A stretch of DNA of 54,598 nt, taken from the NCBI GenBank assembly GCA_017452605.1, contig JAFTMB010000047.1, positions 1 to 54,598 on the forward strand, read 5' to 3'. This document shows positions 42,234 through 50,954 of the stretch, one piece after another. Position 1 is the first letter of the stretch, and each line of letters starts with the position of its first letter. Position numbers and translations under genes: made by a program. The notes below the pieces were generated by a model that was not told the origin of the DNA, searched no databases, and saw nothing but the letters and a program-made list of their open reading frames with translations. The DNA is from Oscillospiraceae bacterium (GTDB taxonomy: Bacteria > Bacillota > Clostridia > Oscillospirales > Oscillospiraceae).

Positions 42234-44432
42234 ATGGATAAATCCAGTCATCTTGTGATAGTGGAGTCGCCTTCCAAGGCTAAGACCATTGGTCGCTACC
42301 TTGGGCCGGAGTATACCGTAAAAGCCAGCATGGGCCACCTGCGGGATCTGCCCAAGAGCACCATGGGCGTGGATTTGGAACGCGGCTTTACCCCCAAATA
42401 TGTATCTGTGGCAGGCAAAGAGGATCTGATCAAGGAGCTGAAAAAGGCTTCCGCCGCCGCGGAGAAAGTGTATCTGGCAACCGACCCTGACCGGGAGGGC
42501 GAAGCCATCTCCTGGCACTTAAAGGAACTGCTGGAGCTGCCGGAGGAAAAGGCCCGGCGTGTGACCTTCAACGAAATCACCGAGCGGGTGGTAAAGGAGT
42601 CTATCGCCAACCCCCGGGATATTGACTATGCGCTGGTGGATGCCCAGCAGGCCCGGCGGATTTTAGACCGGATTGTGGGCTATCAGCTTTCTCCGCTGCT
42701 TTGGAAAAAGGTTCGCAGAGGCCTGTCTGCCGGACGGGTGCAGTCTGTTGCCACCCGGCTGGTGGTGGACAGAGAAAATGAAATCCGCGACTTTGTCGCC
42801 AAGGAATATTGGTCGCTGGATGTGGACTTGAGCCGCATGGGAAAGCCCGGCAGCTTCACTGTCCGCTATTACGGCGACGAAAAGAAGAAAGAGCTTACGG
42901 CTGAAGATCAGGTGGATGCCGTCATCCAGGACATCACCGGAAAGACCTTTACTGTAACCAATGTAAAAAAAGCGGAGAAAAAGCGGTCCGCCGCCCCTCC
43001 GTTTACCACCTCCACCTTGCAGCAGGAGGCATCCCGGAAGCTGGGCATGACACCCAAGCGCACAATGGCGGTTGCCCAGCAGCTGTATGAAGGCGTGGAT
43101 GTGGCAGGCGAGGGTACTACCGGTTTGATTACCTATATGCGTACCGACTCCCTGCGGCTGTCCAGCGAGGCTATGGATGCTGCAGCCAGCTTTATCAAGG
43201 CCCGCTACGGCAAGGAATATTACTACGGAAAGCACCATGTGTTTAAGTCCAAATCCAGCGCCCAGGATGCCCACGAAGCCATCCGCCCCACCCATGTGGA
43301 GCTGGACCCCGAAGAAATCCGGGGCAGCCTGACCAAGGAGCAGTACAAGCTGTATAAGCTGATTTGGAGCCGTTTCCTGGCATCCCAGATGGCAAACGCC
43401 CTGTATAGCGTGGTTTCTATTGACACTCAGTGCGGCGTTCACAGCTTCCGCTGCAGCCACCAGAGCATGCTGTTTTCCGGCTTTATTGCCGTCTATGAGG
43501 AAGGCAGAGATGACGAGGTGGAGGTAACCGGTTCGCCGCTGCCGGATTTGCAGGAGGGTGAGCAGGCTTCCATTTTGGACATTAAAAAAGAGCAGCATTT
43601 TTCCCAGCCTCCGGCAAGATACACGGAAGCAACCCTGGTGAAAGCCATGGAAGAAAAGGGCGTTGGCCGTCCTTCCACCTACGCTTCCATTGTGTCTACC
43701 ATTCAGGACCGGGAATATGTCATCAAGCAGGATAAGCGTCTGGCGCCTACCCCCTTGGGTGAGGTGGTCAACGGCCTGATGATGGAGCGGTTTACTGACA
43801 TCATTGATGTGGAATTTACCGCCAATATGGAAAACCAGCTGGACGATGTGGAAGCAGGAAGCCGGAACTGGAAGGATGTTCTTTCCCAGTTCTATGAGGG
43901 TTTCCATGCCCAGCTTGCCGACGCGGAAGAAGCTCTTGAGGGCAAGCGTTTAAAGGTTCCCGAGGAAGAAACGGAGGAAATCTGCGAGGTGTGCGGCAGG
44001 AAGATGGTGGTCAAGGTTGGCCGCTTTGGTAAATTCCTGGCATGCCCCGGCTGGCCCGAGTGCAAAAACACCAAGCCCATTGTGGAGCGGATGCCCGGTC
44101 GCTGTCCCAAGTGTGAAAGCGCCCTGCTAAAGCGCAAATCCAAGCGGGGTTATGCCTATTACGGCTGTGAAAAGGGCGCGGAATGCGGCTTTATGACCTG
44201 GGATGTGCCCACAGAGCTGGATTGCCCCGAGTGCGGCAAAACCATGTTTAAGAAGTCCGGCCGCGGCAGGATGAAGGCTTTCTGTATCAACGAAAGCTGC
44301 GGCAATTTCCTGCCGGAGGCCAAGCGGGGGTATTATAAGAAAAAAACGGATGAGGCAGAGGAAAAGCCTGCCAAGAAATCCGCAAAGAAACCTGCCAAGC
44401 GTTCAACCAAGAAGACAGGGGGAAGCAAATGA
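42234..44432 (+). CDS. topA: DNA topoisomerase I
   Basis: 732 residues, type IA topoisomerase that relaxes negative supercoils. The TOPRIM domain (VIVESPSKAKTIGRYLG; ATDPDREGEAISWHL) and the active-site region GLITYMRTDSLRLSSEA, with the catalytic tyrosine in YMRTDS, are intact. Zinc-ribbon repeats follow in the C-terminus (CEVCGRKMVVKVGRFGKFLAC; CPKCE; CPECGK). A Lys/Ala-rich tail (about 710-732) ends the protein. The stop overlaps trmFO by 4 bases. Confidence 0.97.
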   Translation: MDKSSHLVIVESPSKAKTIGRYLGPEYTVKASMGHLRDLPKSTMGVDLERGFTPKYVSVAGKEDLIKELKKASAAAEKVYLATDPDREGEAISWHLKELLELPEEKARRVTFNEITERVVKESIANPRDIDYALVDAQQARRILDRIVGYQLSPLLWKKVRRGLSAGRVQSVATRLVVDRENEIRDFVAKEYWSLDVDLSRMGKPGSFTVRYYGDEKKKELTAEDQVDAVIQDITGKTFTVTNVKKAEKKRSAAPPFTTSTLQQEASRKLGMTPKRTMAVAQQLYEGVDVAGEGTTGLITYMRTDSLRLSSEAMDAAASFIKARYGKEYYYGKHHVFKSKSSAQDAHEAIRPTHVELDPEEIRGSLTKEQYKLYKLIWSRFLASQMANALYSVVSIDTQCGVHSFRCSHQSMLFSGFIAVYEEGRDDEVEVTGSPLPDLQEGEQASILDIKKEQHFSQPPARYTEATLVKAMEEKGVGRPSTYASIVSTIQDREYVIKQDKRLAPTPLGEVVNGLMMERFTDIIDVEFTANMENQLDDVEAGSRNWKDVLSQFYEGFHAQLADAEEALEGKRLKVPEEETEEICEVCGRKMVVKVGRFGKFLACPGWPECKNTKPIVERMPGRCPKCESALLKRKSKRGYAYYGCEKGAECGFMTWDVPTELDCPECGKTMFKKSGRGRMKAFCINESCGNFLPEAKRGYYKKKTDEAEEKPAKKSAKKPAKRSTKKTGGSK

Positions 44433-45733
44433 CCAGGGTAAAAGTGATTGGCGCGGGACTTGCCGGCTCGGAAGCAGCCTGGCAGCTGGCCCAGCGGGGT
44501 ATTCAGGTGGCACTTTATGAAATGAAGCCCCACAAGATGAGTCCTGCCCACCACAGCGAATACTTTGCAGAGCTGGTTTGCTCCAACTCCATGCGGGGCG
44601 ACCGACTGGAAAACGCTGTGGGTCTTTTGAAAGAGGAGCTGCGCCGCTGCGGCAGTCTGATTTTAAGCTGCGCCGAGCAGACCCGGGTGGAAGCAGGCGG
44701 CTGTCTGGCGGTTGACCGGGAGGGCTTTGCCAAGCTGGTCACGGAAAAAATCCGCAGCCACCCCAATATTGAAATTATTTCCGAAGAGGTCACCCAGGTT
44801 CCCGAAGGCCCGGTCATCATCGCCACCGGGCCGCTGACGGCGGATGCCTTATCCCAGGCCATCGGAGAATACTTCGGAACGGGCCATCTCCACTTTTTTG
44901 ATGCCGCCGCGCCCTTGGTGACCGCGGAATCTGTGGACATGAGCCTTGCCTGGTGGCAGAGTCGCTATGACCGGGGAACGCCGGATTATGTAAACTGCGC
45001 CATGAACAAGGAAGAGTATGAAGCCTTTGTGGCAGAGCTTGTCAAGGCGGAGGAAGCGCCGGTTCATGGATTTGAGGACAAAAATGTATTTGAAGGCTGT
45101 ATGCCCGTAGAGGTTATGGCCCGCCGAGGCGTGGACACCCTGCGCTACGGCCCGCTAAAGCCTGTAGGTCTTATTGACCCCAACACGGGAAAAGAGCCCT
45201 ACGCAGTGGTTCAGCTGCGCCTGGATAATGCCCAGGGAAGCATTTACAATCTGGTGGGTTTCCAGACTCACCTGAAATTCCCGGAGCAGAAACGGATTTT
45301 CTCCATGATTCCCGCCTTGAAAAACGCGGAATATGTTCGCTACGGCGTGATGCACCGCAACACTTTCCTGCAAAGTCCCAAGCTGCTGGATAAATACTAT
45401 GCCGACAGAAACAATCCCTTGGTTGCCTTTGCCGGACAGATGACGGGTGTGGAAGGATATGTGGAGTCTACCGCTTCCGGCTATTTGGCAGCGGTTGCTA
45501 TGGCGGCCAAGGTGTTAGGAAAACCCCTGCCGGAATTCCCCAAGACCACTGCCATCGGCGCGCTGGGAATGTATGTCAGCGACGAAAGCGTAGTTAATTT
45601 CCAGCCGATGAATATCAATTTCAGCATTATCCAGCCGCTGGAGCAGCGGATTCGTAAAAAAGCTGAGAAGAACCTGGCTATCGCCAACCGCTCCCTTGCT
45701 GTGATTGAGGAGCTGCTGGCGGCAGGTGTGTAA
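44429..45733 (+). CDS. trmFO: Methylenetetrahydrofolate-tRNA-(uracil-5-)-methyltransferase TrmFO
   Basis: 434 residues, a flavoprotein that makes 5-methyluridine at position 54 of tRNAs using methylenetetrahydrofolate. The FAD-binding N-terminus VIGAGLAGSEAAWQLAQRGI is followed by the family signature LVCSNSMRGDRLENAVGLLK, and the C-terminal FQPMNINFSIIQPLE is typical. It starts inside the topA stop (ATGA), the usual topA-trmFO pair. Confidence 0.97.
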   Translation: MTRVKVIGAGLAGSEAAWQLAQRGIQVALYEMKPHKMSPAHHSEYFAELVCSNSMRGDRLENAVGLLKEELRRCGSLILSCAEQTRVEAGGCLAVDREGFAKLVTEKIRSHPNIEIISEEVTQVPEGPVIIATGPLTADALSQAIGEYFGTGHLHFFDAAAPLVTAESVDMSLAWWQSRYDRGTPDYVNCAMNKEEYEAFVAELVKAEEAPVHGFEDKNVFEGCMPVEVMARRGVDTLRYGPLKPVGLIDPNTGKEPYAVVQLRLDNAQGSIYNLVGFQTHLKFPEQKRIFSMIPALKNAEYVRYGVMHRNTFLQSPKLLDKYYADRNNPLVAFAGQMTGVEGYVESTASGYLAAVAMAAKVLGKPLPEFPKTTAIGALGMYVSDESVVNFQPMNINFSIIQPLEQRIRKKAEKNLAIANRSLAVIEELLAAGV

Positions 45734-45751
45734 GCAGAAAGAAGGTACATG

Positions 45752-46789
45752 ATGAAAATTATTCTGGATGCAATGGGCGGCGACAATGCGCCCGAAGCGC
45801 CTGTACTGGGTGCGATTGCAGCAGCCGGGGATTTTGGCAGCCAAATCACTCTGGTTGGCCGGGGAGAAGAAATCCTGGCGGTTCTGAAAAAGAATAACAT
45901 TGCCGATTTGCCCAAGGGCCTGGAAATTGCCAACGCCGACGATGTGGTGGACATGCACGACGACCCCGCTGCAGTGATTCACAAGCGGAAAAACTCTTCC
46001 ATGGTCATTGGCTTGAAAATGCTGGCAGAGGATGCCGGCGACGCCTTTATTTCTGCCGGCTCTACCGGCGCGCTGCTGACCGGCGCTACTCTGCTTGTCA
46101 AGCGGGTAAAGGGAATCCGCCGGGCTGCTATGGGCCCTGCTATGCCCAACAAAGCCGGCGGCAAGACGGTGATTGTAGACTGCGGCGCAAACGCGGAATG
46201 TACGGCGGAATTTTTGCTTCAGTTTGCCCTGGTGGGCAGCTTGTTTGCCAAGAAGTCCTTTGGTGTGGAAAATCCCAAGGTAGGACTTTTGAACATCGGC
46301 ACCGAGGATTCCAAGGGTACGCCCCTGCAAAAAGAGGCCTACGTCCTTTTGAAGGACGCGGCTGACCAGGGCCTTATTAACTTTGTGGGCAATGTAGAGG
46401 CCCGGGATGTTCCTCTGGGCGCAGTGGATGTGGTTGTTTGTGACGGTTTTTCCGGCAATGTATTGCTCAAAACCATCGAAGGCACAGCCATGTTTATGGG
46501 CAGTGTGATGAAGAAGATGTTCAAGAAGAACATTTTCACCATGATTGGCTACTTATTCAGTAAATCCGGCGTGAAGGATTTGGTAAAGCTCCTTGACTAC
46601 CGGGAAATCGGCGGCACCCAGTTTTTGGGCATTCGCAAGCCGGTGATTAAAGCCCACGGTTCTTCCGATGTGCTGGCGTTCCGCAATGCCATCCGGCAGG
46701 CAGAGGATGCCGCCCGGTGCAATATCGCGCAGGAACTGGAGGAAGGCCTCAAAGCTCTGTCCGCAGCAAAGGAGCCTGCCAATGATTAA
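45752..46789 (+). CDS. plsX: Phosphate acyltransferase PlsX
   Basis: 345 residues. PlsX converts acyl-ACP to acyl phosphate, the first step of phospholipid synthesis in Gram-positive bacteria. MKIILDAMGGDNAPEAPV is the standard N-terminus; SAGSTGALLTGAT, NIGTEDSKGTPLQKEAY and CDGFSGNVLLKTIEG are family motifs. ATG 45752 is preferred to the adjacent ATG 45749 because of spacing to GAAGG. Its stop overlaps rnc. The common acpP gene between plsX and rnc is missing. Confidence 0.96.
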   Translation: MKIILDAMGGDNAPEAPVLGAIAAAGDFGSQITLVGRGEEILAVLKKNNIADLPKGLEIANADDVVDMHDDPAAVIHKRKNSSMVIGLKMLAEDAGDAFISAGSTGALLTGATLLVKRVKGIRRAAMGPAMPNKAGGKTVIVDCGANAECTAEFLLQFALVGSLFAKKSFGVENPKVGLLNIGTEDSKGTPLQKEAYVLLKDAADQGLINFVGNVEARDVPLGAVDVVVCDGFSGNVLLKTIEGTAMFMGSVMKKMFKKNIFTMIGYLFSKSGVKDLVKLLDYREIGGTQFLGIRKPVIKAHGSSDVLAFRNAIRQAEDAARCNIAQELEEGLKALSAAKEPAND

Positions 46790-47462
46790 GAAGCTGGAAC
46801 AGGCCATTGGCTATACTTTTCAGGATATCAGTCTTCTGCAAAATGCCCTGGCCCACTCCTCCTACGCCAATGAAAGATGGCACAACAGCCTGAAAAGCAA
46901 CGAGCGGCTGGAATTTTTGGGTGACAGCGTGTTGGGTATGCTGGTGGCGGATTATCTGTACCGCTCCTTTCCCGATCGGCCCGAAGGCGAGCTGACCCGG
47001 ATGCGGGCGGACATGGTGTGCGAAAAGACTTTGGCTGTGGTTGCCAGGCGTCTTGACCTTGGGGAGCATCTGCTCCTGGGAAAAGGCGAGGAGCAGGGCG
47101 GCGGACGCACCAGAGAATCCATTTTGGCGGACGCCGTGGAGTCTGTGATTGCCGCCTGCTATTTGGACGGCGGTATGGACGCTGCCAAGGCGTTTGTGGA
47201 GAAGTTTATTCTGGTGAATGTACCGCTGCGCAAGCTGAACAATGCGGACTATAAAACGGCTCTGCAGGAGCTGGTGCAGCAGAAAAAGAACCAGACCATC
47301 ACTTACCGTCTGGCAGGGGAGTCCGGCCCGGATCACGACAAGCAGTTCGTGGTGGAGCTGACCCTGAACGGCGAGCTGTTTGGCACCGGCGAGGGTTCCA
47401 GCAAAAAACGGGCAGAGCAGGATGCCGCCCGGCAGGCGCTGGAAAAGCTGACCGGAAAGTAA
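46782..47462 (+). CDS. rnc: Ribonuclease III
   Basis: 226 residues: an RNase III domain with signature NERLEFLGDSVLGMLVADYL (catalytic Glu and Asp), the second acidic motif ILADAVESVIAACYLDGG, and a C-terminal dsRNA-binding domain (about 155-225, NYKTALQELVQ-type start and GEGSSKKRAEQDAARQAL). It processes rRNA precursors and structured mRNAs. ATG 46782 overlaps the plsX end by 8 bases and has AAAGGAG upstream. Confidence 0.96.
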   Translation: MIKKLEQAIGYTFQDISLLQNALAHSSYANERWHNSLKSNERLEFLGDSVLGMLVADYLYRSFPDRPEGELTRMRADMVCEKTLAVVARRLDLGEHLLLGKGEEQGGGRTRESILADAVESVIAACYLDGGMDAAKAFVEKFILVNVPLRKLNNADYKTALQELVQQKKNQTITYRLAGESGPDHDKQFVVELTLNGELFGTGEGSSKKRAEQDAARQALEKLTGK

Positions 47463-47468
47463 AACACA

Positions 47469-47497
47469 AAATCGGCGCTTTGAAAGCGCCGATTTTT
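47469..47497 (+). terminator. Terminator after rnc
   Basis: A perfect 13-bp stem (47469-47481 with 47483-47495) and T-run. Confidence 0.9.
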
Positions 47498-47542
47498 CAT
47501 ATTCTGAAAGAAATTGGGCAAACTGGCTGCGGAGGGGTTTGC

Positions 47543-47980
47543 ATGACAGAACGGGAATATGGAAAATTAGTAAAACAGCTGAGTCCGGCTTCGCCTATAA
47601 AAACCGATGTATTAAAGGCGTTTTTGGTAGGCGGCTTTATCTGCCTTTTGGGGCAGCTGGCAGTAAACGGCTATCAGGCCTTGGGGTTAGAGGAGCAGGA
47701 TGCTTACACAGCCGCGTCCATGAGCCTTGTGGCGATTTCCGCCCTTTTGACGGGGCTGAGTCTGTACGATGACATTGCCAAGCACGCCGGGGCAGGCACG
47801 CTGGTGCCCATTACCGGCTTTGCCAATTCCGTCGCCGCCCCGGCAGTGGAGTTTAAGACAGAGGGCTTTATTTTAGGCGTCGGCGCGAAGATGTTTACCA
47901 TCGCCGGCCCGGTTATTGTTTACGGTGTGTCCGCATCCGTAGTCTATGGCTTGATTTATTGGATAACAACATTGTTCTAA
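47543..47980 (+). CDS. spoVAC: Stage V sporulation protein AC
   Basis: 145 residues with four membrane helices, a SpoVAC-type protein (KLVKQLSPASPIKTDVLKAF; SVAAPAVEFKTEGFILGVGA). SpoVAC is part of the channel that moves dipicolinic acid in and out of the spore, and behaves as a mechanosensitive channel. ATG 47543 has GGAGG 5 bases upstream. The usual partners spoVAD and spoVAE are not adjacent, so this is a solitary copy. It indicates a spore-forming lineage. Confidence 0.92.
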   Translation: MTEREYGKLVKQLSPASPIKTDVLKAFLVGGFICLLGQLAVNGYQALGLEEQDAYTAASMSLVAISALLTGLSLYDDIAKHAGAGTLVPITGFANSVAAPAVEFKTEGFILGVGAKMFTIAGPVIVYGVSASVVYGLIYWITTLF

Positions 47981-48048
47981 CTGGCGATCACAGATCACCC
48001 CTACGAATTCTATCGTATATGACTGTAGGGGCGAACTGTGTTCGCCAG
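47981..48048. repeat. 68-base palindromic repeat after spoVAC
   Basis: The outer arms CTGGCGA-CACAG and CTGTG-TCGCCAG and inner arms ACCCCTACG and TGTAGGGGCG form a nested inverted repeat that starts at the base after the spoVAC stop. The GTAGGGGCG core resembles small interspersed palindromes seen between genes in gut Clostridia; a MITE or REP-like element is inferred. A normal terminator follows it. Confidence 0.6.
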
Positions 48049-48050
48049 AA

Positions 48051-48079
48051 AAACCGGACACCATCACGGTGTCCGGTTT
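48051..48079. terminator. Hairpin after the palindromic repeat
   Basis: A perfect 12-bp stem (48051-48062 with 48068-48079) with loop ATCAC. It can end spoVAC transcription on the plus strand and the kinase transcript on the minus strand. Confidence 0.75.
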
Positions 48080-48102
48080 AATGCATATTTTGGAGGATTA
48101 TT

Positions 48103-48207
48103 CTCAATCCCAAATCTCGTCATAATCCTGCTGATTGCGAATGCCGTGGTCATAAAAGGTTTCTGCCAAATCGGTCTGCCAACCTGCTTGGCAATCGTGG
48201 TATTGAC
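48103..48207 (-). pseudogene. Possible gene remnant downstream of the kinase
   Basis: On the minus strand, directly after the ancestral kinase stop, an open frame without a start ends in AETFYDHGIRNQQDYDEIWD and stop (48103-48105). It reads like the C-terminus of a protein, but I cannot name it. There is no other gene in 48080-48207. Confidence 0.25.
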
Positions 48208-49478
48208 TTACAAAACAACGCGCAGAACAAAGATATTATTTTGCACGGCAAACTGGCATTTGCCACCGAGCTTTTCTGTTAGATACAGGATGCTCTGTGT
48301 GCCGTATCCGTGCCCGGCTTTTGCAGACATGGGAATGCCAGTTGTAGGATCCAGAGAAATCGTTTCAACAAAGGGGTTTTTACAGAAAGAAGCAGCTTTC
48401 CGTTGGAATTCTTCAACATCAGCTTAATCTGCCGCTCCGCTTCGGGCAGTTTCATTTGGGCGTTTAAGGCATTGTCCAATGCGTTGGATAGGATAGATGA
48501 AAACATAACTTCATCTACAGACAGTGTTTCCAACTCCAGATCCACGCAGAACGCAACTCCCGCTTTTTGACATTTGCTTTCAAAATACGTGAGAATGTAA
48601 TTGACCGTATCATTTTGGCAATACCGATGCACAGAAGCAGATTCTATCTCGGAAATATAACCGGATATGAGACTAAGCGCATGTTTCTTGTCGCCCTGTT
48701 CAATATTTAGCGCCAGATTGTTCAGCAGCAGGCGCATATCATGACGCAAGAGTCTGGTTTCTAGATTGCTTTTGCGGATCGTTTCAATCTCTTTTGCTTG
48801 CTGTTTTACTGTAATCTCAACAATTTTGTTTTCTTGCTGGGCCAGCATCTTTTTTTCGTACTCCCGATAGTAGACAAAGCAGAATACCATAAAAACGATA
48901 CAAAGAAAGAACGCTAGAAATTCGGCAGCCAAGCGGTAATAGTCCTTCCACAGATCGGTATAGACCCCTACCACATAATCAAACAGATAATAAACAAACG
49001 GCACACTGCCGAATATTAGCACACTGCGATTATCTTTGGTGAATATCTCGGAAATAAAGCTGGCAAAGAAGCGAAGGAGCAAAACAAATACACTCAGTGC
49101 AACAACGATCCGTACACACCACACGATGGTAACATTATCTGTAAAGACTGCTGTCAGCATGCCGAGCCATTTGGAGGGTTGGCAGCACAGGTAGGCCAGT
49201 GTAATAGATGCAACAGCTGTTATGACCCGTTTCCGGAAGACTGTGCATAATAAGGCACCCAGTAACGCATGGACAATCAATGGATAAAGTTCCCAGACCC
49301 GCTGCTCGCCGAACAAAAGAAAGGCAGCCAATTGCGAGCTCGCGCAGACAGCAAAAATGGCAGAAACAACGCAAATATTCTTTTTTGTAAACCGTACGCC
49401 GGAAAAAGCGGCAGACAGAATAACACCGGCAAGCAATGTCAGGCCGTGATGTATGTAGAAAAGAATCGTATCGATCAT
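48208..49478 (-). pseudogene. AgrC-like sensor histidine kinase, frameshifted near the 3' end
   Basis: The frame from 49478 runs 399 codons to a stop at 48279. It contains six to seven membrane helices (about 1-205), a coiled linker, the phospho-acceptor H246 in RLLRHDMRLLL, and the N-box SSILSNALDNALNA near 335. At 48377-48381 (five T on the plus strand) the frame breaks. In the next frame the sequence continues as a normal kinase end, including AKAGHGYGTQSILYLTEKLG (the G-box), to a stop at 48208. One missing base restores the whole protein. The current product lacks the last ATP-binding box. The start overlaps the regulator stop (ATGA). Confidence 0.85.
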
Positions 49479-50203
49479 ATGTTATCGCCCACCTTTCCGA
49501 AAATCACACGAAAGTAGGAATCTGCGAAATTCTTTTGACAACTGCGAGAGATCGGGATACAGAATCCGGAACGCATAACGATCTGGGTATGGGAAAACTT
49601 ATCGATATGGTGGATATTTACGATGTAGCTGCGGTGACATTTGAAAAATCCGTCATCCAGCACAAGTATATTTTCGTAGGTGTAAAAAGACGCTGCAGAT
49701 TCGATCTTCTGATTTTCTTTCAAGAAAAACACAGTGTGCTTAAGCTGTGCTTCCACATGTTCAATGTCGGAAAGAACGATTCTGTGGGTAGCGTCTGTAC
49801 CTTTTACAACGATACTTTTTGCGACGCTTTGGAGGTCGCAGATCAGCTCGCCCAAGCAAGCGAACAAACTGTCCGGATTTACGGGCTTTAACAGATAATT
49901 GCTTGCTTTGACAGCATAGCTGTCGATTGCAAACTCCGTTGAGGTGGTAAGGAAAATGATTTTAACGGTCTTATCCTTTTCTCGGAGCTCTTTGGCCGCG
50001 TCGATGCCGTTTAACAGTGGCATAACAATATCCAGAAGAATAATGTCAAAGGGTTTTTGCCTGTGGGCAGACAAGAGTGCATCTGCGTCCTCAAACAGTT
50101 CTGTGACAATGCTGCGGGCAGCAGGCGCATCCCAATGCTCGATCAAAAACTTAGCCTGATGCAAAAATGCAGAAGAATCATCGCATATTGCGATCCGGAT
50201 CAT
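49475..50203 (-). CDS. LytTR-family response regulator (AgrA-like)
   Basis: 242 residues: a receiver domain (about 1-120) with the acidic pair in ICDDS, phospho-acceptor D58 (IILLDIVMP) and Lys in LLKPVNPDS. A LytTR DNA-binding domain follows (about 140-240; VLDDGFFKCHRSYIVNIHHI). ATG 50203 has GGGGGGTGG upstream. It is the first gene of a two-gene operon with the AgrC-like kinase. No agrB or agrD gene is seen nearby, so the signal is unknown. Confidence 0.92.
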   Translation of the reverse strand: MIRIAICDDSSAFLHQAKFLIEHWDAPAARSIVTELFEDADALLSAHRQKPFDIILLDIVMPLLNGIDAAKELREKDKTVKIIFLTTSTEFAIDSYAVKASNYLLKPVNPDSLFACLGELICDLQSVAKSIVVKGTDATHRIVLSDIEHVEAQLKHTVFFLKENQKIESAASFYTYENILVLDDGFFKCHRSYIVNIHHIDKFSHTQIVMRSGFCIPISRSCQKNFADSYFRVIFGKVGDNI

Positions 50204-50240
50204 ACTGCCACCCCCCTGTTGTTTATTTTTTGTCATTCTA

Positions 50241-50269
50241 ATTATAGCATAAAGAAAACAACAATTCAA
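50241..50269 (-). promoter_or_regulatory. Sigma-A-type promoter of the two-component operon
   Basis: On the minus strand TTGAAT (50264-50269) and perfect TATAAT (50241-50246), 17-bp spacer, 37 bases before the start. Confidence 0.8.
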
Positions 50270-50284
50270 CGGAAGCAGTTTACC

Positions 50285-50318
50285 GTTCATTCCTTAAAAC
50301 ACGCAATTCATACCCTAA
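50285..50318 (-). promoter_or_regulatory. Candidate LytTR binding site (two direct repeats)
   Basis: GTTCATTCCTTAA (50285-50297) and ATTCATACCCTAA (50306-50318) match at 10 of 13 positions and are 21 bases apart, two helical turns. They lie just upstream of the -35 box. This spacing is typical for LytTR regulators, so autoregulation is likely. Confidence 0.5.
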
Positions 50319-50441
50319 GTCAAAAATGCGCCGGATATTTTGCTATAGTAATGTCGTCCTGGTTGGAAATCTCCGGATGGAAACAATTATCGGTATGGAC
50401 ACAAAACAGTATACAAAAAATCGTTCGAGGCAAAAAGAAAA

Positions 50442-50475
50442 ACACCTCAAAATAGTATCTGAGGTGTCCTTTTGA
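50442..50475 (-). terminator. Terminator of the XRE regulator gene
   Basis: An 8-bp stem (50442-50449 with 50460-50467) with a T-rich run on the minus strand after it. The rest of 50204-50481 holds only the two-component promoter and its repeats. Confidence 0.75.
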
Positions 50476-50481
50476 ATCAAT

Positions 50482-50769
50482 TTATTGCTTCTTGCTGCGG
50501 AGACTGTCAGCCAATGCACGCAGGAGCGCAATATCGTGGTTGTCAAGTCCCGTAACATCAATGGTTTCGCGATTTTCCAAGCACAACAGATAATCCGTAC
50601 TTACATGAAAAATCTTGGCAATTCGAATCAAAACATCCGGCGATGGTGCGCGCTCACTGAGCTCGTAAAATGAAATGACGCTTTTTGTGATCCCCAAACG
50701 CTGCGCTAATTGCAGTTGTGTAAGACCAGCCTGTGTCCGAAGTTCTCTTAAACGACTACTAAAATACAC
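50482..50769 (-). CDS. XRE-family helix-turn-helix regulator
   Basis: 95 residues: a helix-turn-helix of the Cro/C1 type (LTQLQLAQRLGITKSVISFY, with YELSERAPSPDVLIRIAKIF following) and a short C-terminal helix. GTG 50769 is preferred, 10 bases after AAAGGAG; a GTG at 50790 overlaps that site. It is divergent from the TasA-like cluster, and an imperfect palindrome (50799-50815) lies between them, so it may control that cluster. Confidence 0.88.
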   Translation of the reverse strand: MYFSSRLRELRTQAGLTQLQLAQRLGITKSVISFYELSERAPSPDVLIRIAKIFHVSTDYLLCLENRETIDVTGLDNHDIALLRALADSLRSKKQ

Positions 50770-50843
50770 TAATCCGACACTCCTTTCCACACTTATTATG
50801 TATACACAGTGTACAAAGATGGTGGAGGCAGGTATTAAAATAG

Positions 50844-50872
50844 TTGACTTTTAAAATATGTTGTTATACAAT
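50844..50872 (+). promoter_or_regulatory. Sigma-A-type promoter of the TasA/SipW cluster
   Basis: TTGACT (50844-50849) and TACAAT (50867-50872) with a 17-bp spacer, 82 bases before the first gene. Confidence 0.75.
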
Positions 50873-50954
50873 GACAAACAAATTCTTTGGATAGTATTGC
50901 CGTTGGCTTTGGTCGACGGAAACTATAATTTTTCAAGAAAGGAGGAAGATTTGT

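Noticed and set aside
42663..43907. 414-codon minus-strand frame inside topA
   Set aside because: Antisense shadow of topoisomerase motifs; no start site or recognisable domain.
50799..50815. XRE operator palindrome TGTATACACAGTGTACA
   Set aside because: The symmetry is imperfect (several mismatches), and with only one copy it cannot be supported as a site.
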